A DNA stretch of 64,000 nt from Aradus depressus (GCA_963662175.1 OY759219.1:32530908-32594907), one strand, 5' to 3'; shown: positions 43,432-54,132, counted from the stretch's first letter. A program made the numbers and translations. The notes: generated by a model from the sequence alone, not told the origin.

Positions 43432-43500
43432 AGAAGCTATACTAATTTTTGTAAACTTTTACATTACATGTAAAAGTTTAAAAAAAATAGTATAGCTTCT
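43432..43500. terminator. hairpin between convergent Harbinger genes
   Basis: agaagctatacta (43433) and its complement at 43488-43500, plus taaacttttac and its complement, form a stem of about 30 bp with an A/T bulge. It sits 180 bp past the transposase stop and 22 bp past the SANT gene stop, so it falls in both 3' ends. A role in 3'-end formation is inference. Confidence 0.55.
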
Positions 43501-43522
43501 ATTATTTTATACAAAAATAATT

Positions 43523-46500
43523 TCAATGTTCAAACTTCTTCGACATTTGAGCTTCAAACAACAGTTTGTTGTGCTCCCGCTCTTCTAAAATGTTTTGAAG
43601 CTTTGCTTCCTCCACCTCCAATTTTTTTTCCAAAATTTTTTCCCAATATTTTTTTTTTAATTCGTGCTCCTCTAACAATAATTTACTCTTCAGATTATAA
43701 AGGTCATTAGCGCCTGGTTCTCTAGGTTTCTTTTTCTTCGCTCCTCTGGAATCCTGCTGGTCTGGTGGAGCTGCATACGAAGAGGTCGAAGCACAAGGAG
43801 TCAATGAAATTGACTCCTTGTCAGCCTTTGATTGAGTGGGTTGGGTGTTTCCAATGTCTACAGCTTCTTCTCCCTCTAATGAAAATCCCTCGTTATCCAC
43901 TATTTGTACTGAAAAAAAAAAAAATAATAATAATAATTAAACAATTGGCTTTCTTCACAGCTTACAATTAGTTGACGTTTAAATATGTTCTAATAAAAAA
44001 GTAACTTACTTTCCATGAAGTCTCCATCCATGTTGTGATGACCAAAGTCATCATCATAAAAGGACGGCAAAGGCTGAAATTGGTCTTTCAGAGACAGCAC
44101 CAATTTTTCTTCACTCTCCGTCAATTCGGAGACATCTGGCGGTCCACCACCTGTTTTATGTCTCTGCACCTGAGAAACACATTATTATGTTAAAAAAAGG
44201 TGATACTACAATAGTCAATTAATAGGAATAAAACCTAAAATGGAACCGAAAATCAAATTGAAAAAATATTTTTGCAGTGCATTAAAGAAGACTTCCCCAG
44301 TTATACTCTTTAGCCGAGATATTTTGGAACACTTAATAAAAAATAAAGAAAAACGTGTTTTTTTTTCAAAAAAAATCTTGTCCATTTCACAAAATATATC
44401 TACAATCAGTAACAAAAATTTTCGGACAATTTTTAATTTTGTTTTTCTTTTGCAGTTACACATAGTTATATGGCAAAATATTTAATTCAAGCAAAGTTTT
44501 AAATTTCGAGATCATCAATCATTTCAAAACGCCGTAAAACAATTAATTAAACATTTACAGCTAATAGGAAATTTTGCATTAATAATTGAAGACAAGAAAT
44601 TCACGTAACAAAATTTTCTGGACACCTGTTGTTTGTTTTGTAAACAAATGCGACTCTGATAATGATCTTTAATCCCTTCTCAACCAACCGCTAATACCGA
44701 ACAAATGAAATGTGTTTATATACTTCTATTATTGCATTCAGTAGTTATTTGTATTTCCTGCTGTCAAGATGGGTCGAACATCTTTTGAAGTTCAACAGAT
44801 AATAATTTTTAATTATGAAAAAGGATTAAGTGTCCGCAAAATCGGTGGTATGGTAGGCCGAAGTAAAAGCACCGTAGCCGATGTAATTCGAAGGTATAAG
44901 CACGAGGATCGGATAGATTTGAAATCTTCCTCTGGCCGTCCAAGAGTATTAAACGACCGAGAAAGGTGTAGCGTTGTCCGGAAAATTAAAAACAAGCCCT
45001 CGAGGAGTGCACCTCAGATCGTCGCCGAGGTATACAGAGAAACGGGAAAGAAAGTTCACCCACAAAATGTTCGAAGAATTCTAGAAGAAGCAGGATATAA
45101 TGGGAGAGTACCAAAAACCGTTTGTGAGTGAAAAAAATATAAAAAAAAGATTGAGCTTCGCAAAAGAGTTCCAGAATCATTCAGAAATTTTTTGGAGTAA
45201 TGTCATTCATCTGCGAGGTAAAATAAACTTAAGCACTCCATCCTTCGGATGGGATGTTAAGCGATGGTCATGAGCCTGTACGATGTCAGGTCAAAGCGTT
45301 TGAGCTCTCACATAAACACACACATGTAATTGATCTCTGATGTTTACACGATTACAAAATTTTTAGTACATATTATTATGTATACATATATTATATGTAT
45401 AGGGAAGTAAACAAAAGTAAAGTAATAGTATATGTATACATATATTAAACGGAAGTAAACGGACATGATCTGGAAACATTTATTTGTCGAAATATCGGAG
45501 AAAAAACGTTTAAATTAGAAAAATTAGGTACTTAGTTTCTTTAGAGGGAAGGTGGAGGGGATAGAGTAGGGGGAAGGGACGGTTTCTGCCGAGGGTCAGC
45601 GCTGCTGTCGCTCTCTTCCAACGTCATATCACAAAAATCTAGTTTTCTGACATTACATGACCTGAGATTTCTTTTTATGTTGTGAAGAGTTACAAGATAC
45701 AAGAATATTTTATTATTGCGGTTTTTTCTATTGCAAGCAAATACTTTTGAATGTAAGTTTAATATATTTAGTCCCGACAGTCGCGACAAAATTTGGAGAA
45801 AGCGTAATGTGAGCTGAATCCAAAAAATTTAAAACCAATAGTAAAACATGGGGGTGGCTCAGTGATGGTGTGGGGGTGTATGGCGTCTAGTGGAATTGGT
45901 GAACTGGTTTTCATTGAAACCACCATGACTGGAAAAGTTTATGCCGAATTACTAAGGAGCAATTTGAAAAAGAGTGCTGAAAAACTTGGGATTTTACGGA
46001 CTTTTCATTTTTACCAAGACAACGATCCGAAACACACCTGTGAATTGGTACGTACTTGGCTTTTGTATAACTGCCCTAAAGTTATGAAACCCCCCCCCAA
46101 TCGCCCGATCTCAACCCAATTGAACACGTATGGGGTGAGCTCGACAGGAAAATTCGATTAACACCCATTGCTTCAAAAAACGAATTGAAACAAAAGTTAT
46201 TAGAAGAGTGGGGTAAAATATCTCCAAATTTCACCAAAAAATTAGTTTCATCATCAATGCCGAATCGAATGAAAGATGTTATTACACAAAAAGGGTACCC
46301 AACCAAATATTAATTAACATTATGGTTTTTGAATTTGTGAAATCGTAAAAAAAACATTGAATTTATTTATAGTTGTTTACATTTTTGTTACCTACATTAC
46401 TTGTTATAAAATTTATTAAATTAAAATATTTATTTGTTCTAATCAAAGCTGTTTTTCCTTTATCCTAACCCACTTTTGAATTCTTATTCTTGATTGAAAA

Positions 46501-47399
46501 ATGGCTTTAATTATTTTTTTAAATTATTTTTTATTACTTTTGCATTTAATTATTATAATTTTTTATTGAAAAATCAAACCGTCCGAACATTTTTGTTACT
46601 GGCTGTATATAATATGGGAGTACTTTCGGTACTGCTAACAATCAGAGACGATGTACTTAAAAAAAAGAGGACTGTTGGGTAGGTTCCAGAACAAATAATA
46701 CATTATAAAACCATCTCAAGAGCACTAAAGAAAAAAAGAAGAAAAAAGTGGGGTTTACTATCTAAAATGTAGTTTTTGTAATTTTGTTTATGTATGTCAA
46801 ACTGGGAGAAAATTTAAAAATAGGGTAAAAGAACGTTTCAGAATTAGGCTTAAACATTGACACAACACACACCTCAGTAAAATTAAATCGTAAAAAAATT
46901 TAATTTTTACAAATTTTTAATTAGGATTTTCAGATTCTTTACAAAAAACTAGGTTTTCCGGTATTTTTAGTTTTCTTGTACAAGCAATAGTAACAAAATT
47001 AAAATTGTGATAGCAGAAATAAGTTTTTTTTTGGAAATTTTGCAGATATTTGTACTCTCTTCTTTAACATGGATAATTTTCATTCAAATTAGTTCAAGAA
47101 TAAATAAAGCAACTGAAAATAAATTAAGTTTGACTTACCTTACTTTCAGCTATCCTTTTCTTAGCTCGAGCTTTTGTATTTTTATATAATAGCTTCAGCT
47201 GTTCCACACTTCTCTTCGCGGACAGGGGAAATTCATGATTGAATTTCTCCCGAACCTTTTCCCATTCTTGGTTTTTTTGTTTTAAGAAAACCTTATCCGT
47301 TTCCTTGCATTCAATTATTTGTTGAGATAATTCCTCAGTACAAAGCTCCAGAAGGAAATCTTTTTCCCGCAGGGAAAAATTTGCTGACCTTTTCGTCAT
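43523..47399 (-). CDS. Harbinger Myb/SANT-like DNA-binding protein, three exons
   Basis: Exons 47399-47139, 44169-44010 and 43908-43523 join in frame (phases 0 and 1) to 268 residues. Exon 1 (from ATG) is a Myb/SANT-like trihelix domain: FSLREKDFLLELCTEE, WEKVREKFN, RSVEQLKLLYKNTKARAKKR. Exon 2 gives the RHKTGGGPP signature seen in Harbinger partners and NAIF1-like proteins. Exon 3 is acidic, then KKKKPREP and a coiled coil (about residues 200-265). In Harbingers this protein binds the element ends and helps bring transposase to the nucleus. Donors are strong (AAG|GTAAGT, A|GTAAGT) and acceptors end in CTCAG and TTCAG. Intron 1 is 2969 bp because of insertions; intron 2 is 101 bp. No lesion is visible. 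Confidence 0.9.
44769..46311 (+). pseudogene. Tc1-like transposase, interrupted and frameshifted
   Basis: 44769-45131 encodes the paired-type helix-turn-helix region (MGRTSFEVQQ, GLSVRKIGGMVGRSKSTVAD, SGRPRVLNDRE, PQNVRRILEEAGY). Coding traces (RLSFAKEFQNHSEIFWSNVI) reach 45211, where a SINE body fragment and unrelated DNA replace the first catalytic Asp region. Coding resumes about 45775 with DKIWRKRN; 45862-46161 reads MVWGCMASSGIGELVFIE and FYQDNDPKHT (second D). A frameshift at a C8 run (46089-46096) precedes PDLNPIEHVWGELDRKI, the last motif. The paired domain looks intact, the enzyme is dead. Confidence 0.92.
45212..45292 (+). mobile_element. SINE family A body fragment inside the Tc1 transposase
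   Basis: tgcgaggtaaaataaacttaagcac through gcctgtacgatgtcaggt; the head and 3' body are absent. It starts at the same hairpin as the headless copies at 40-41.6 kb. Confidence 0.85.
46681..46862 (+). pseudogene. Penelope GIY-YIG scrap in the SANT gene intron
   Basis: The plus strand reads VYYLKCSFCNFVYVCQTGRK then FKNRVKERFRI, aligning with VYKISCGACGISYVGQTGRS-FKTRVKEHLR at 7437-7918. The GVY start and Cys pair are recognisable, the catalytic glycine after YV is Cys, and no further domain follows. It is a different Penelope family from the 7.4-kb one. Confidence 0.75.
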
Positions 47400-47669
47400 T
47401 GTTAAAAGAAACTAACGTTAAAAGAAACTAACGTAAAATGCAAGACAAAGGTTACTTGATGTTATGATTTCCTAACCTTTCCATCGAAGTATCGATTATT
47501 TCTTCCTACCTCTATGCGTTTCGGATCACTATCCTAGATCAGTTGATCCGGGATTAACACTCGTCTATAATGGTTGGTGAAACGAAATAAAATATTTGAT
47601 CCAAGATCAAACTGATCCAAGATTAAGTAATCTCGCAAGTTGATCCTGGTTGGTGCAACCCACCATTAG

Positions 47670-47895
47670 TACTCTTCTTTTGAAATCTACAAATATAAAT
47701 ACTAGAGCTACAAGTTCCCCAATGTATTAAACATAATCAATTATAGAATAGAAATAGGCAAAATATAGAGTAATTAATTCCTTTGGTATGATATATTTAT
47801 GACTACGAAGTAAGACGGTATTTAGTTTAATATGAAGATGGCTGATGTAATGAGAAGTGATTATTTCACAGGCTGTAAAATAAAATATAGTTTGA
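47670..47895. other. no gene seen
   Basis: AT-rich flank of the Harbinger element. gaagatggctgatgtaatgag at 47833 is repeated in variant form at 48062, framing the hammerhead pair. Confidence 0.4.
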
Positions 47896-48135
47896 CCTCT
47901 CAGAGATTTTATTAATTTTTGCTAGCCGGCTTTCAAGGTTGCCCTCACCATCATACATTCTATAAAATAGTTGTTGGAGTTTCGGTGTAGATAGGTTTCT
48001 TAGCGTAGACTGGATTTTTTTTTTTGTAGCCATAGCAACTTGACGAGCTGACGTTAATATAAAGATGGCTGATGTAGTAGAAACTATTTTATAGATTGCC
48101 TGATGATGAGGACAACCTCGAAAGACTTTTTTTTT
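47896..48135. ncRNA. inverted pair of decayed hammerhead motifs
   Basis: On the minus strand (about 47960-47919) stem II, GAAA, stem III AGCC/GGCT and GCAA are kept but the core reads ATGATGG. On the plus strand (48097-48125) the core CTGATGA, a perfect GAGG/CCTC stem II and GAAA are kept but stem III is lost. Each keeps what the other has lost, and UUGC/GCAA would form stem I. This is probably another Penelope-type family with inverted ends. Confidence 0.55.
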
Positions 48136-48189
48136 TATTATGTTACAAAAATACACATTTACAATAAAACAATGGTAGTTCACGCAGGT

Positions 48190-49090
48190 TTTTAACCAAA
48201 ATGTGTCTGTAAGACCATCTGAAGCACCACAATCTGTCGATATGGTCTAATTTGTCTTCCAGACCATTTGTGACAATGAGACTGCACTAAATGCATTTAG
48301 ACAAGGCAGTAGACTATTCACAGCTCGACGAACCACCTTAGAGTCGTATGAGAGATGACATGGCGTCTTGAGCTGTCTGCCGCGGCTCCTCACTTCAAAG
48401 TACAGTCCATCATGACTTAACAAAGTGAGTGCTACCATCCTTTGGAGCTGGGAACAACAGAAAAGTATCATTACAAGCTTAGATGACCTTTCATATTTTG
48501 GTGCGAGGATAAAAAAACACATACGCAGGTTTTGCCTGGTTAAAGGCTGGGTAAAGACTGCATTTTCCCTTCTGGGGCTTCTGGGAGTTCCGCTTTTCGA
48601 GTGTCCATTGTCTTTTCTTCCTTGATCCTCTGCAAATGTTTAATTTTTTTTTACACATATTCTTTCTTCTCTTCTTTTTCTTCTGTCTTCTTACTTACTC
48701 TTTATTTGTAAATTCTATTTTCTTTTTTATAGTGCTTAAACTTTTCCTGATGTGTTTTAGGTTCCTTCTTTACTATAAATTAAGTCCATAATGAAATAAA
48801 ATGTTGCCATGGGAACACTTTGTTTATATTACACCAGAGACTTCTGATTTCTCATTCTGAACTTTGTGTCAATAAATACATTCACAATACCATAATACAT
48901 TCATTATATCGGCAGTAATTGGGGTCTTTGTGTTGAGCTCATCTTATCACACTCTTCCTTTTAGCCCATTCCGCGGAAAATTAATCGGTGTCGTCCTTTT
49001 TAGGATTTTGAATTTAATTATGAAATTTCATGTAGGTATATTCATTACATCGACAGATACACAACTTCCCATATACTTCATATAGCTATT
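48190..49090. other. unassigned; one minus-strand open frame
   Basis: 48522-48247 (minus) is a 91-residue frame in moderately GC DNA without recognised domain. 48900-49070 carries family F-like phrases (cattatatcggcagtaattg, cggtgtcgtcctttttagga). Confidence 0.35.
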
Positions 49091-49094
49091 AACA

Positions 49095-50010
49095 AACCTC
49101 ACTTATTTACTATGACCCATGACTGAGTGGTGGCCTAGTCCCCTCCAGTTGATTCTGTACTTTGAAGCTTCTCTCTAGTACCGGGATCTCACCAGACGTC
49201 TTTGGCTAGACCAGGGGTGGCCAATCCAAATGATCTTGCGGGCGACTTTAGAAATGCATTATAATCCCGCGGGACGCATATAGAATTATATATCCCCATA
49301 TTAGATTTGGACCCACTACAAACATTTTTTGGAGTGAAAATTTAAAACTGGATGAATTATTATTATTCATACATATAAACATAGATAATATAATAATGAA
49401 ATGATCGAATAATATTTAATTTATTCAATTAGTGAGATATTGTTTCTCAACTCTTTCACTTAGCTTTTGCAAGTCGATCTCAATGCGTGTATTTGCACAT
49501 GTTTTGTGCAAAATCATATTTTGCAAAATTGTGATGAATCTCGCGGGCCGTAAAATTATTCAAGGCGGGCCCAGGATTGGCCATTCCTGATCTATATCAT
49601 ATTTATAATAATATCTTTAAGGCAATATCTACAAGTTAATAAATCAATATAACCTTATCTGTAAATAAGAATTGTTTCCAACATATTATAAGGCTAAAAA
49701 CATTTCCTGAATTAAATTATTTCCAACCCTGTACCAATGTTAATAAAAATAAAAATATAGTTTATTAGCACAAAGAGAAACTGAAACTATAAGAGTTAGG
49801 AACGGAAGTTACACTTCAAACGTGTGTAATAACAGCACGCACACTGTTTTTTTTTCTATGCATACACCTTGAATATAATGCTGTGATGATAACGCAGGGG
49901 TCCAGAACTGGAAACAATATGTCCAACACGCTGTCGTCCATCTTAGTCGTACGTTCAGCCCGTGAATCTAAAACATTTATCTGAATCAGTAATTTGTTTA
50001 TCTATTTTAT
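49095..50010. repeat. duplicated segment, left copy, split by insertions
   Basis: 49110-49213 (actgagtggtggcctagtcc, cctccagttgattctgtact, agacgtctttggctagacc) and 49935-50010 (gctgtcgtccatcttagtcg, gaatctaaaacatttatctg) match a contiguous stretch at 51585-51800. About 700 bp of other DNA, including a hAT-like MITE, separates the two parts here. Confidence 0.8.
49214..49590. mobile_element. hAT-like MITE
   Basis: Inverted ends CAGGGGTGGCCAATCC and GGATTGGCCATTCCTG. GC-rich subterminal parts contain gcgggcgac and cgcgggccg. No convincing 8-bp duplication is left (ggctagac versus atctatat). No coding content. Confidence 0.65.
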
Positions 50011-50520
50011 TTTTCTTGTACAAAAAGACTGGGCCATGAGGATTCCGTCCTTCGGTCTGGACCCAATTGAGTTATAAAATAATTATATTAATTTCAAAGA
50101 TCTCTATTTTCCTATTATAATTTCTCGACTACAAAACTTCCCCATAAATTATTACCTATGCTAAATTTTGTAAAAAAAATAGATAATAGGTAGAGGCGCC
50201 TATTAATTATTGGAACTGAATTATTCTTTAAAAGTAATTTTTAAAATTGAAATTTCTGCATGACCTCAAATGAACTTGTCAGGTTTCATTACTTTTTTTC
50301 TCCCACACAAAGAAAGCGGGAACTCCCCGCCCACAAACTTACTGTTTTGATAACCGTTTTCCGCTAAACAGCCCACTCTGCGTACATCCCACTCCAAGAG
50401 CACATTAATATACACACCATTTGCGGACGGTACTATCGGAAATGAATAAATTTGTCATACAATAGGATCTGATTACACTAAAAATATGGGTACATTTTTT
50501 TTGTCAATTTCTCAGGAAAC
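50011..50520. other. no gene seen
   Basis: Unassigned AT-rich DNA, with a GC-moderate part at 50320-50420 that shows no coding frame. Confidence 0.35.
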
Positions 50521-50524
50521 TTGA

Positions 50525-50600
50525 GGATCTCGGTGGTATGGTAGATAGGTAGCGTTGGTGCCAACTACAAATTTGGAGGTTCGAGTCTCCTATGCCCTGT
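50525..50600 (+). other. tRNA-like sequence, probably a SINE head or tRNA remnant
   Basis: ggtatggtagataggtagcg resembles an A box and ggaggttcgagtctcc a B box/T arm at normal spacing. An acceptor stem cannot be closed, so a functional tRNA is unlikely. It directly precedes family C copy 5. Confidence 0.4.
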
Positions 50601-50639
50601 GATAATTAATTTAAAAAATGTTAAATTATAAATAAAATT

Positions 50640-51065
50640 AATAATAATGAAAATAAATAAATAATAAAAATTAATATAATAAATTATCACATAAAATAAT
50701 AAATTGTCTTCTACTAAATTTTGCTTTCTACAGTAACTTCGGAAAAGGGCCTTAAAAATATATCGAAAGTTCATTTTTAAGGAAGTGCACGTATTTAAAA
50801 AAAATTTAATTAATAATTATTTCATTTGGATTTCTTTCAAAGATAATAATGAGATGCCATCTTGTTTTCCTAAATTTGTAAAAATGTTCAATCTAATCCA
50901 AAGGTATAAATTATTTTACTTGGTTCGCAGGGAAAATCAATTGCACAGAATTAGAGAACAAATATTGAATTAATTTAACTGAACCTACATTATGATTTTT
51001 TATTTTTTTGTTGTGGCCACTCTTTAAAATTCTTATATTGGGGATAAATATATCAATAAATATAA
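50640..51065 (-). repeat. dispersed repeat family C, copy 5 (truncated)
   Basis: Has ttgtcttctactaaattttg, ttctacagtaacttcgg, aatgagatgccatcttgttt and aaggtataaattattttact, but ends before the exon-like part. Confidence 0.65.
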
Positions 51066-51182
51066 AGTACCTTAACTTGCGAAATAGGAAGAAAAATAAA
51101 GAATAAATAAAATAATATTAAAGAAAGAAATAAAGAATTATATAAACCAACAAAATAATAATAGAAAATAATAGTTTGTTAT

Positions 51183-51481
51183 TGTGACTCATACCCGGGC
51201 TTTAACTACAAGGTCACTTCGCCTACTACCAGAGCGCTCGTATGTCACTCTAGTTGACATGAGCCCGATTCTACTATGGGAGTCCTAAATTTTGCCTACC
51301 CTAAATTTTTATTCAGGGCAGGGGTCTTTAACGAGTACTTGACAACGTACAGGCTCGGGACCATCGCTTAACGTCCCGTCCGAAGGACGGCGTGCTTAAG
51401 TTTATTTTACCTCCCAGATAAAATAAACTTTCGAACCCTCAGAAGGCAAGCACGCATACCACTGAGCTACCGGCGCCCTCG
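51183..51481 (-). mobile_element. SINE family A copy next to (TA)n
   Basis: Tail gactcatacccgggctttaa to head ctgagctaccggcgccctc; the B-box segment is partly deleted (aaactttcgaaccctcagaa). The head abuts a (TA)n tract. Confidence 0.9.
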
Positions 51482-51484
51482 CTC

Positions 51485-51488
<4 letters not shown>

Positions 51489-51536
<48 letters not shown>
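51489..51536. repeat. (TA)n microsatellite
   Basis: About 24 uninterrupted TA units. Other (TA)n tracts lie at 7279-7302, 55426-55490 and 59654-59677; all but the first touch SINE ends. Confidence 0.95.
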
Positions 51537-51541
<5 letters not shown>

Positions 51542-51579
51542 CAAGAGTTAGGAATGGGATTATTGAAATATTGATTAAC

Positions 51580-51800
51580 AACGTCACTTACTATGACCCA
51601 CTACTGAGTGATGGCCTAGTCCCCTCCAGTTGATTCACTACTTTGAAGCTTCTCTCTATAACCCCCATCAGACGTCTTAGGCTAGACCAACCTAGTCTCG
51701 GCTTTTTGTCAAAACTCAGATCTCGTTGTCGTCCATGTTAGCCGCATGTTCAGCCCAATGAATCTAAAACATTTATCTGAATCAGTAATTTGTGTATTTA
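51580..51800. repeat. duplicated segment, right (contiguous) copy
   Basis: actgagtgatggcctagtcc through ggctagaccaacctagtctc to gaatctaaaacatttatctg; it is the uninterrupted version of the segment at 49.1-50.0 kb. Confidence 0.8.
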
Positions 51801-52055
51801 TTACACGTTGCATGATGAACATAAATACTTCAATCTCATGCAGAAGCAGTATATCATATAGCAAAACAGAATTCTGTAAAACAAAGATAACATTTTGAAG
51901 GAATTCACGTTAGAGATATCTGATTACATCTTTTGAGACAACCTTGACTTTTAAATAGTTCTAAAAGACTTTTAAATTATTTTAATATCTCGCTTATCTC
52001 AAAACAACATGAATAGTTTTTGTGAAAGTTTAGACAAATTCTATACCAACAAACT

Positions 52056-52396
52056 GAGGGCGCCGGTAGCTCAGTGGTATGCGTGCTTGACTCCTGAGCT
52101 CAAGAACGTGGGTTCGTAACCCGACCGAGGCCCTTAGTTTATTTTATCTGGGAGGTAAAATAAACTTAAGCACGCCGTCCTTCGGATGGGACGTTAAGCG
52201 ATGGTCACGAGCCTGTACGATCTCAGGTACTCGTTAAAGACCCCTGCCCTAGGCGAATAAAAATTTAGGGTAGGCAATATTTAGGACTCCCACAGTAGAG
52301 TCGGGCTCATGTCCACCAGAGTGACGAAAGAGCGCTCTGGTAGTAGGCGATAAGACCTCGTAGTTAAAAGCCCGGGCATGAGTCATAAAACCTAAC
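52056..52396 (+). mobile_element. SINE family A, full length, exact target duplication
   Basis: Complete head, hairpin and body ending in acctaac. The 15-bp duplication ctataccaacaaact is at 52041-52055 and 52397-52411. A young, well-conserved copy. Confidence 0.96.
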
Positions 52397-52575
52397 CTAT
52401 ACCAACAAACTAATAAAATTAATGAATGTGTAGTAGACCAAAATAAATAACAAATCATTAATGGATAATCAATTTTAATAAACATACAATTAAATTATGT
52501 AGAATAATAATAATAAAGTAAATAATAATTTTAATAATGTACACATAACAATTATAAAACATATTTATTTTATTT

Positions 52576-52923
52576 AAGGTTAAGTTAAGTTTTATGACTC
52601 ATGCCCGGGCTTTAACTACGAGGTCATATCGCCTACTACCAGAGCGCTCTTTCGTCACTCTGGTGGACATGAGCCCGACTCTACTGTGGAAGTCCTAAAT
52701 TTTGCCTACCCTAAATTTCTTTTCATCTAGGGTAGGGGTCTTTAACGAGTACCTGACATCGTACAGGCTCGGGACCATCGCTTAACGTCCCATCCGAAGG
52801 ACGGCGTGCTTAAGTTTATTTTACCTCCCAGATAAAATAAACTAAGGGCCTCAGTCGGGTTACGAACCCACGACCTTGAGCTCAGAAGTCAAGCACGCAT
52901 ACCACTGAGCTACCGGCGCCCTC
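52576..52923 (-). mobile_element. SINE family A, full length, exact target duplication
   Basis: Tail aaggttaagttaagttttat to head ctgagctaccggcgccctc; atttattttattt flanks both sides (52563-52575 and 52924-52936). Opposite in orientation to the copy 170 bp away. Confidence 0.95.
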
Positions 52924-53166
52924 ATTTATTTTATTTCAATATCAAATTAAAAAGACAACCTGGAAGTAACCTTCTGAGGGAGTGAACAGTGTCAGTTCAG
53001 GTGCGTCAAGTTAGATAAAATGTGAGTTTTTGGTTAACACTAGTTCTTTGTGTTTAATAAATTTTAAAAAGTTTTAATAAAGAAATATTAATAAAAAATT
53101 GGAATAGTTTCTATAAACAACCCGAACAATGAATGCCCCTATAATGTTTTACTTTGAGCTATATAT

Positions 53167-54132
53167 GGGTCATTCTCAAAAAAAGTAGGAATTTCAAGTC
53201 CTAAATAAATAAATTATTTTTTTTAATTTTTTCAACTTCTAATCATTTAATTAGTTTCTTCGCACTACCAGAAGAACACATAATAAGCAGCAGCGCACAA
53301 TATTATTTAAATCATTAATTATTATTAATTTTAATTTTTGGTCAGTCCAGGAAAATGATTCTGTGACCAGGAAAATGATTTTTGCATGTCAGGAAAATGA
53401 TATAAGGACAGGAAAATTATGTTTACCATTCAAAAAAGTCATAGGTATCTTTTTATTATTTAAAACATTTAAAATTAAATTTTTTCATTATTTAAATAAA
53501 ATACATATATAAAAATTACTAGTATTGCTTGACTAGTTGACTATGATTTTTAAATTATTTTAACACATAAAAATATAAAACGTTATAATAATACTACAAA
53601 TTAATAATTAATAATTATTAATAATCAGCTGATGAGATTATTAGTTGAAAATATCCAATCATGTACTTAACACAATCATAACAGTGAAAACAACTTAATC
53701 TGTTACACTTTATGTACAAAGGGCTTTCTTTTGTCCAAACTAATTGATGAACCTGTAATGTTCCCTTAAAAGCTTTGATATCATTAGGAATCTTTAAACT
53801 GTTGGCCATTGAAGATATCTCATCTGAGCTTGCACGAATCAGCTGTATTGATCTAATTCGTTCTTCAAGTTCGCGTAATAGTGAATTCATATCATGAAGG
53901 TCCTTTCCTTCGGCTACCAATCGATCAGCAGTTCTTTTTATTGTCCCCCCAACACCATTAGGGGCACCTTTGCCCAGTCTCATGGTAATTCCATGTTGCT
54001 CGTTTAAGTTTATTAAACCTCTGTGGTAAGTGGATGCCAAAAATATGAAATGAAACTCCAGAATGACAGGTAAAGTACTTCAGAAGTTATGAGGATGGGA
54101 CACAAAATTCCGATTTTTTTTTAGAATGACCC
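53167..54132 (-). mobile_element. unassigned DNA transposon with GGGTCATTCT ends
   Basis: Inverted ends GGGTCATTCTCAAAAAAAG and its imperfect complement (TTTTAGAATGACCC) are flanked by ATATAT on both sides (53161-53166 and 54133-54138). It is 966 bp and encodes part of a transposase-like protein on the minus strand. The ends match those of the 1-kb fold-back at 34.9-35.9 kb. Confidence 0.78.
53618..54085 (-). pseudogene. transposase-like C-terminal fragment with GKGAPNGVGGTIKR motif
   Basis: The minus-strand frame (longest open part 54040-53618, 140 residues) reads LGKGAPNGVGGTIKRTADRL then VAEGKDLHD, a helical region, GTLQVHQLVW and LSCFHCYDC. The GKGA-DG-GG--KR and LSCF-C motifs occur in a set of arthropod and cnidarian transposon-encoded proteins I remember only as uncharacterised. 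The Cys/His tail may bind zinc. It starts within 50-100 bp of the right end of the element, so the N-terminal part is deleted. I do not assign a superfamily. Confidence 0.6.

Larger units (their letters stand above)
44601..46606 (+). mobile_element. Tc1 element nested in the SANT gene intron
   Basis: Inverted ends are gtaacaaaattttctggac near 44605 and gtccgaacatttttgttac near 46581-46599, followed by tggctgta. It carries a Tc1-type transposase broken by an internal insertion and frameshift. The orientation is opposite to the SANT gene, and it lies wholly inside intron 1. Confidence 0.85.
41861..47667. mobile_element. PIF/Harbinger transposon, 5.8 kb, nearly complete
   Basis: Perfect 28-bp inverted ends starting AATGGTGGGTTGCACCAACC at 41861 and ending with the complement at 47667. 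Clusters of GATCC-type palindromes lie inside both ends. It carries the two standard Harbinger genes in convergent orientation: a DDE transposase (42183-43252, plus) and a Myb/SANT-like protein (47399-43523, minus, three exons). The flanks read cact and agta; with TAA/TTA at the borders the exact 3-bp target duplication is ambiguous. A Tc1 element and a Penelope fragment inserted in intron 1 of the SANT gene account for much of the extra length. Confidence 0.93.

Noticed and set aside
50525..50600. Functional tRNA gene
   Set aside because: Box-like words are present but arms do not close into a cloverleaf.
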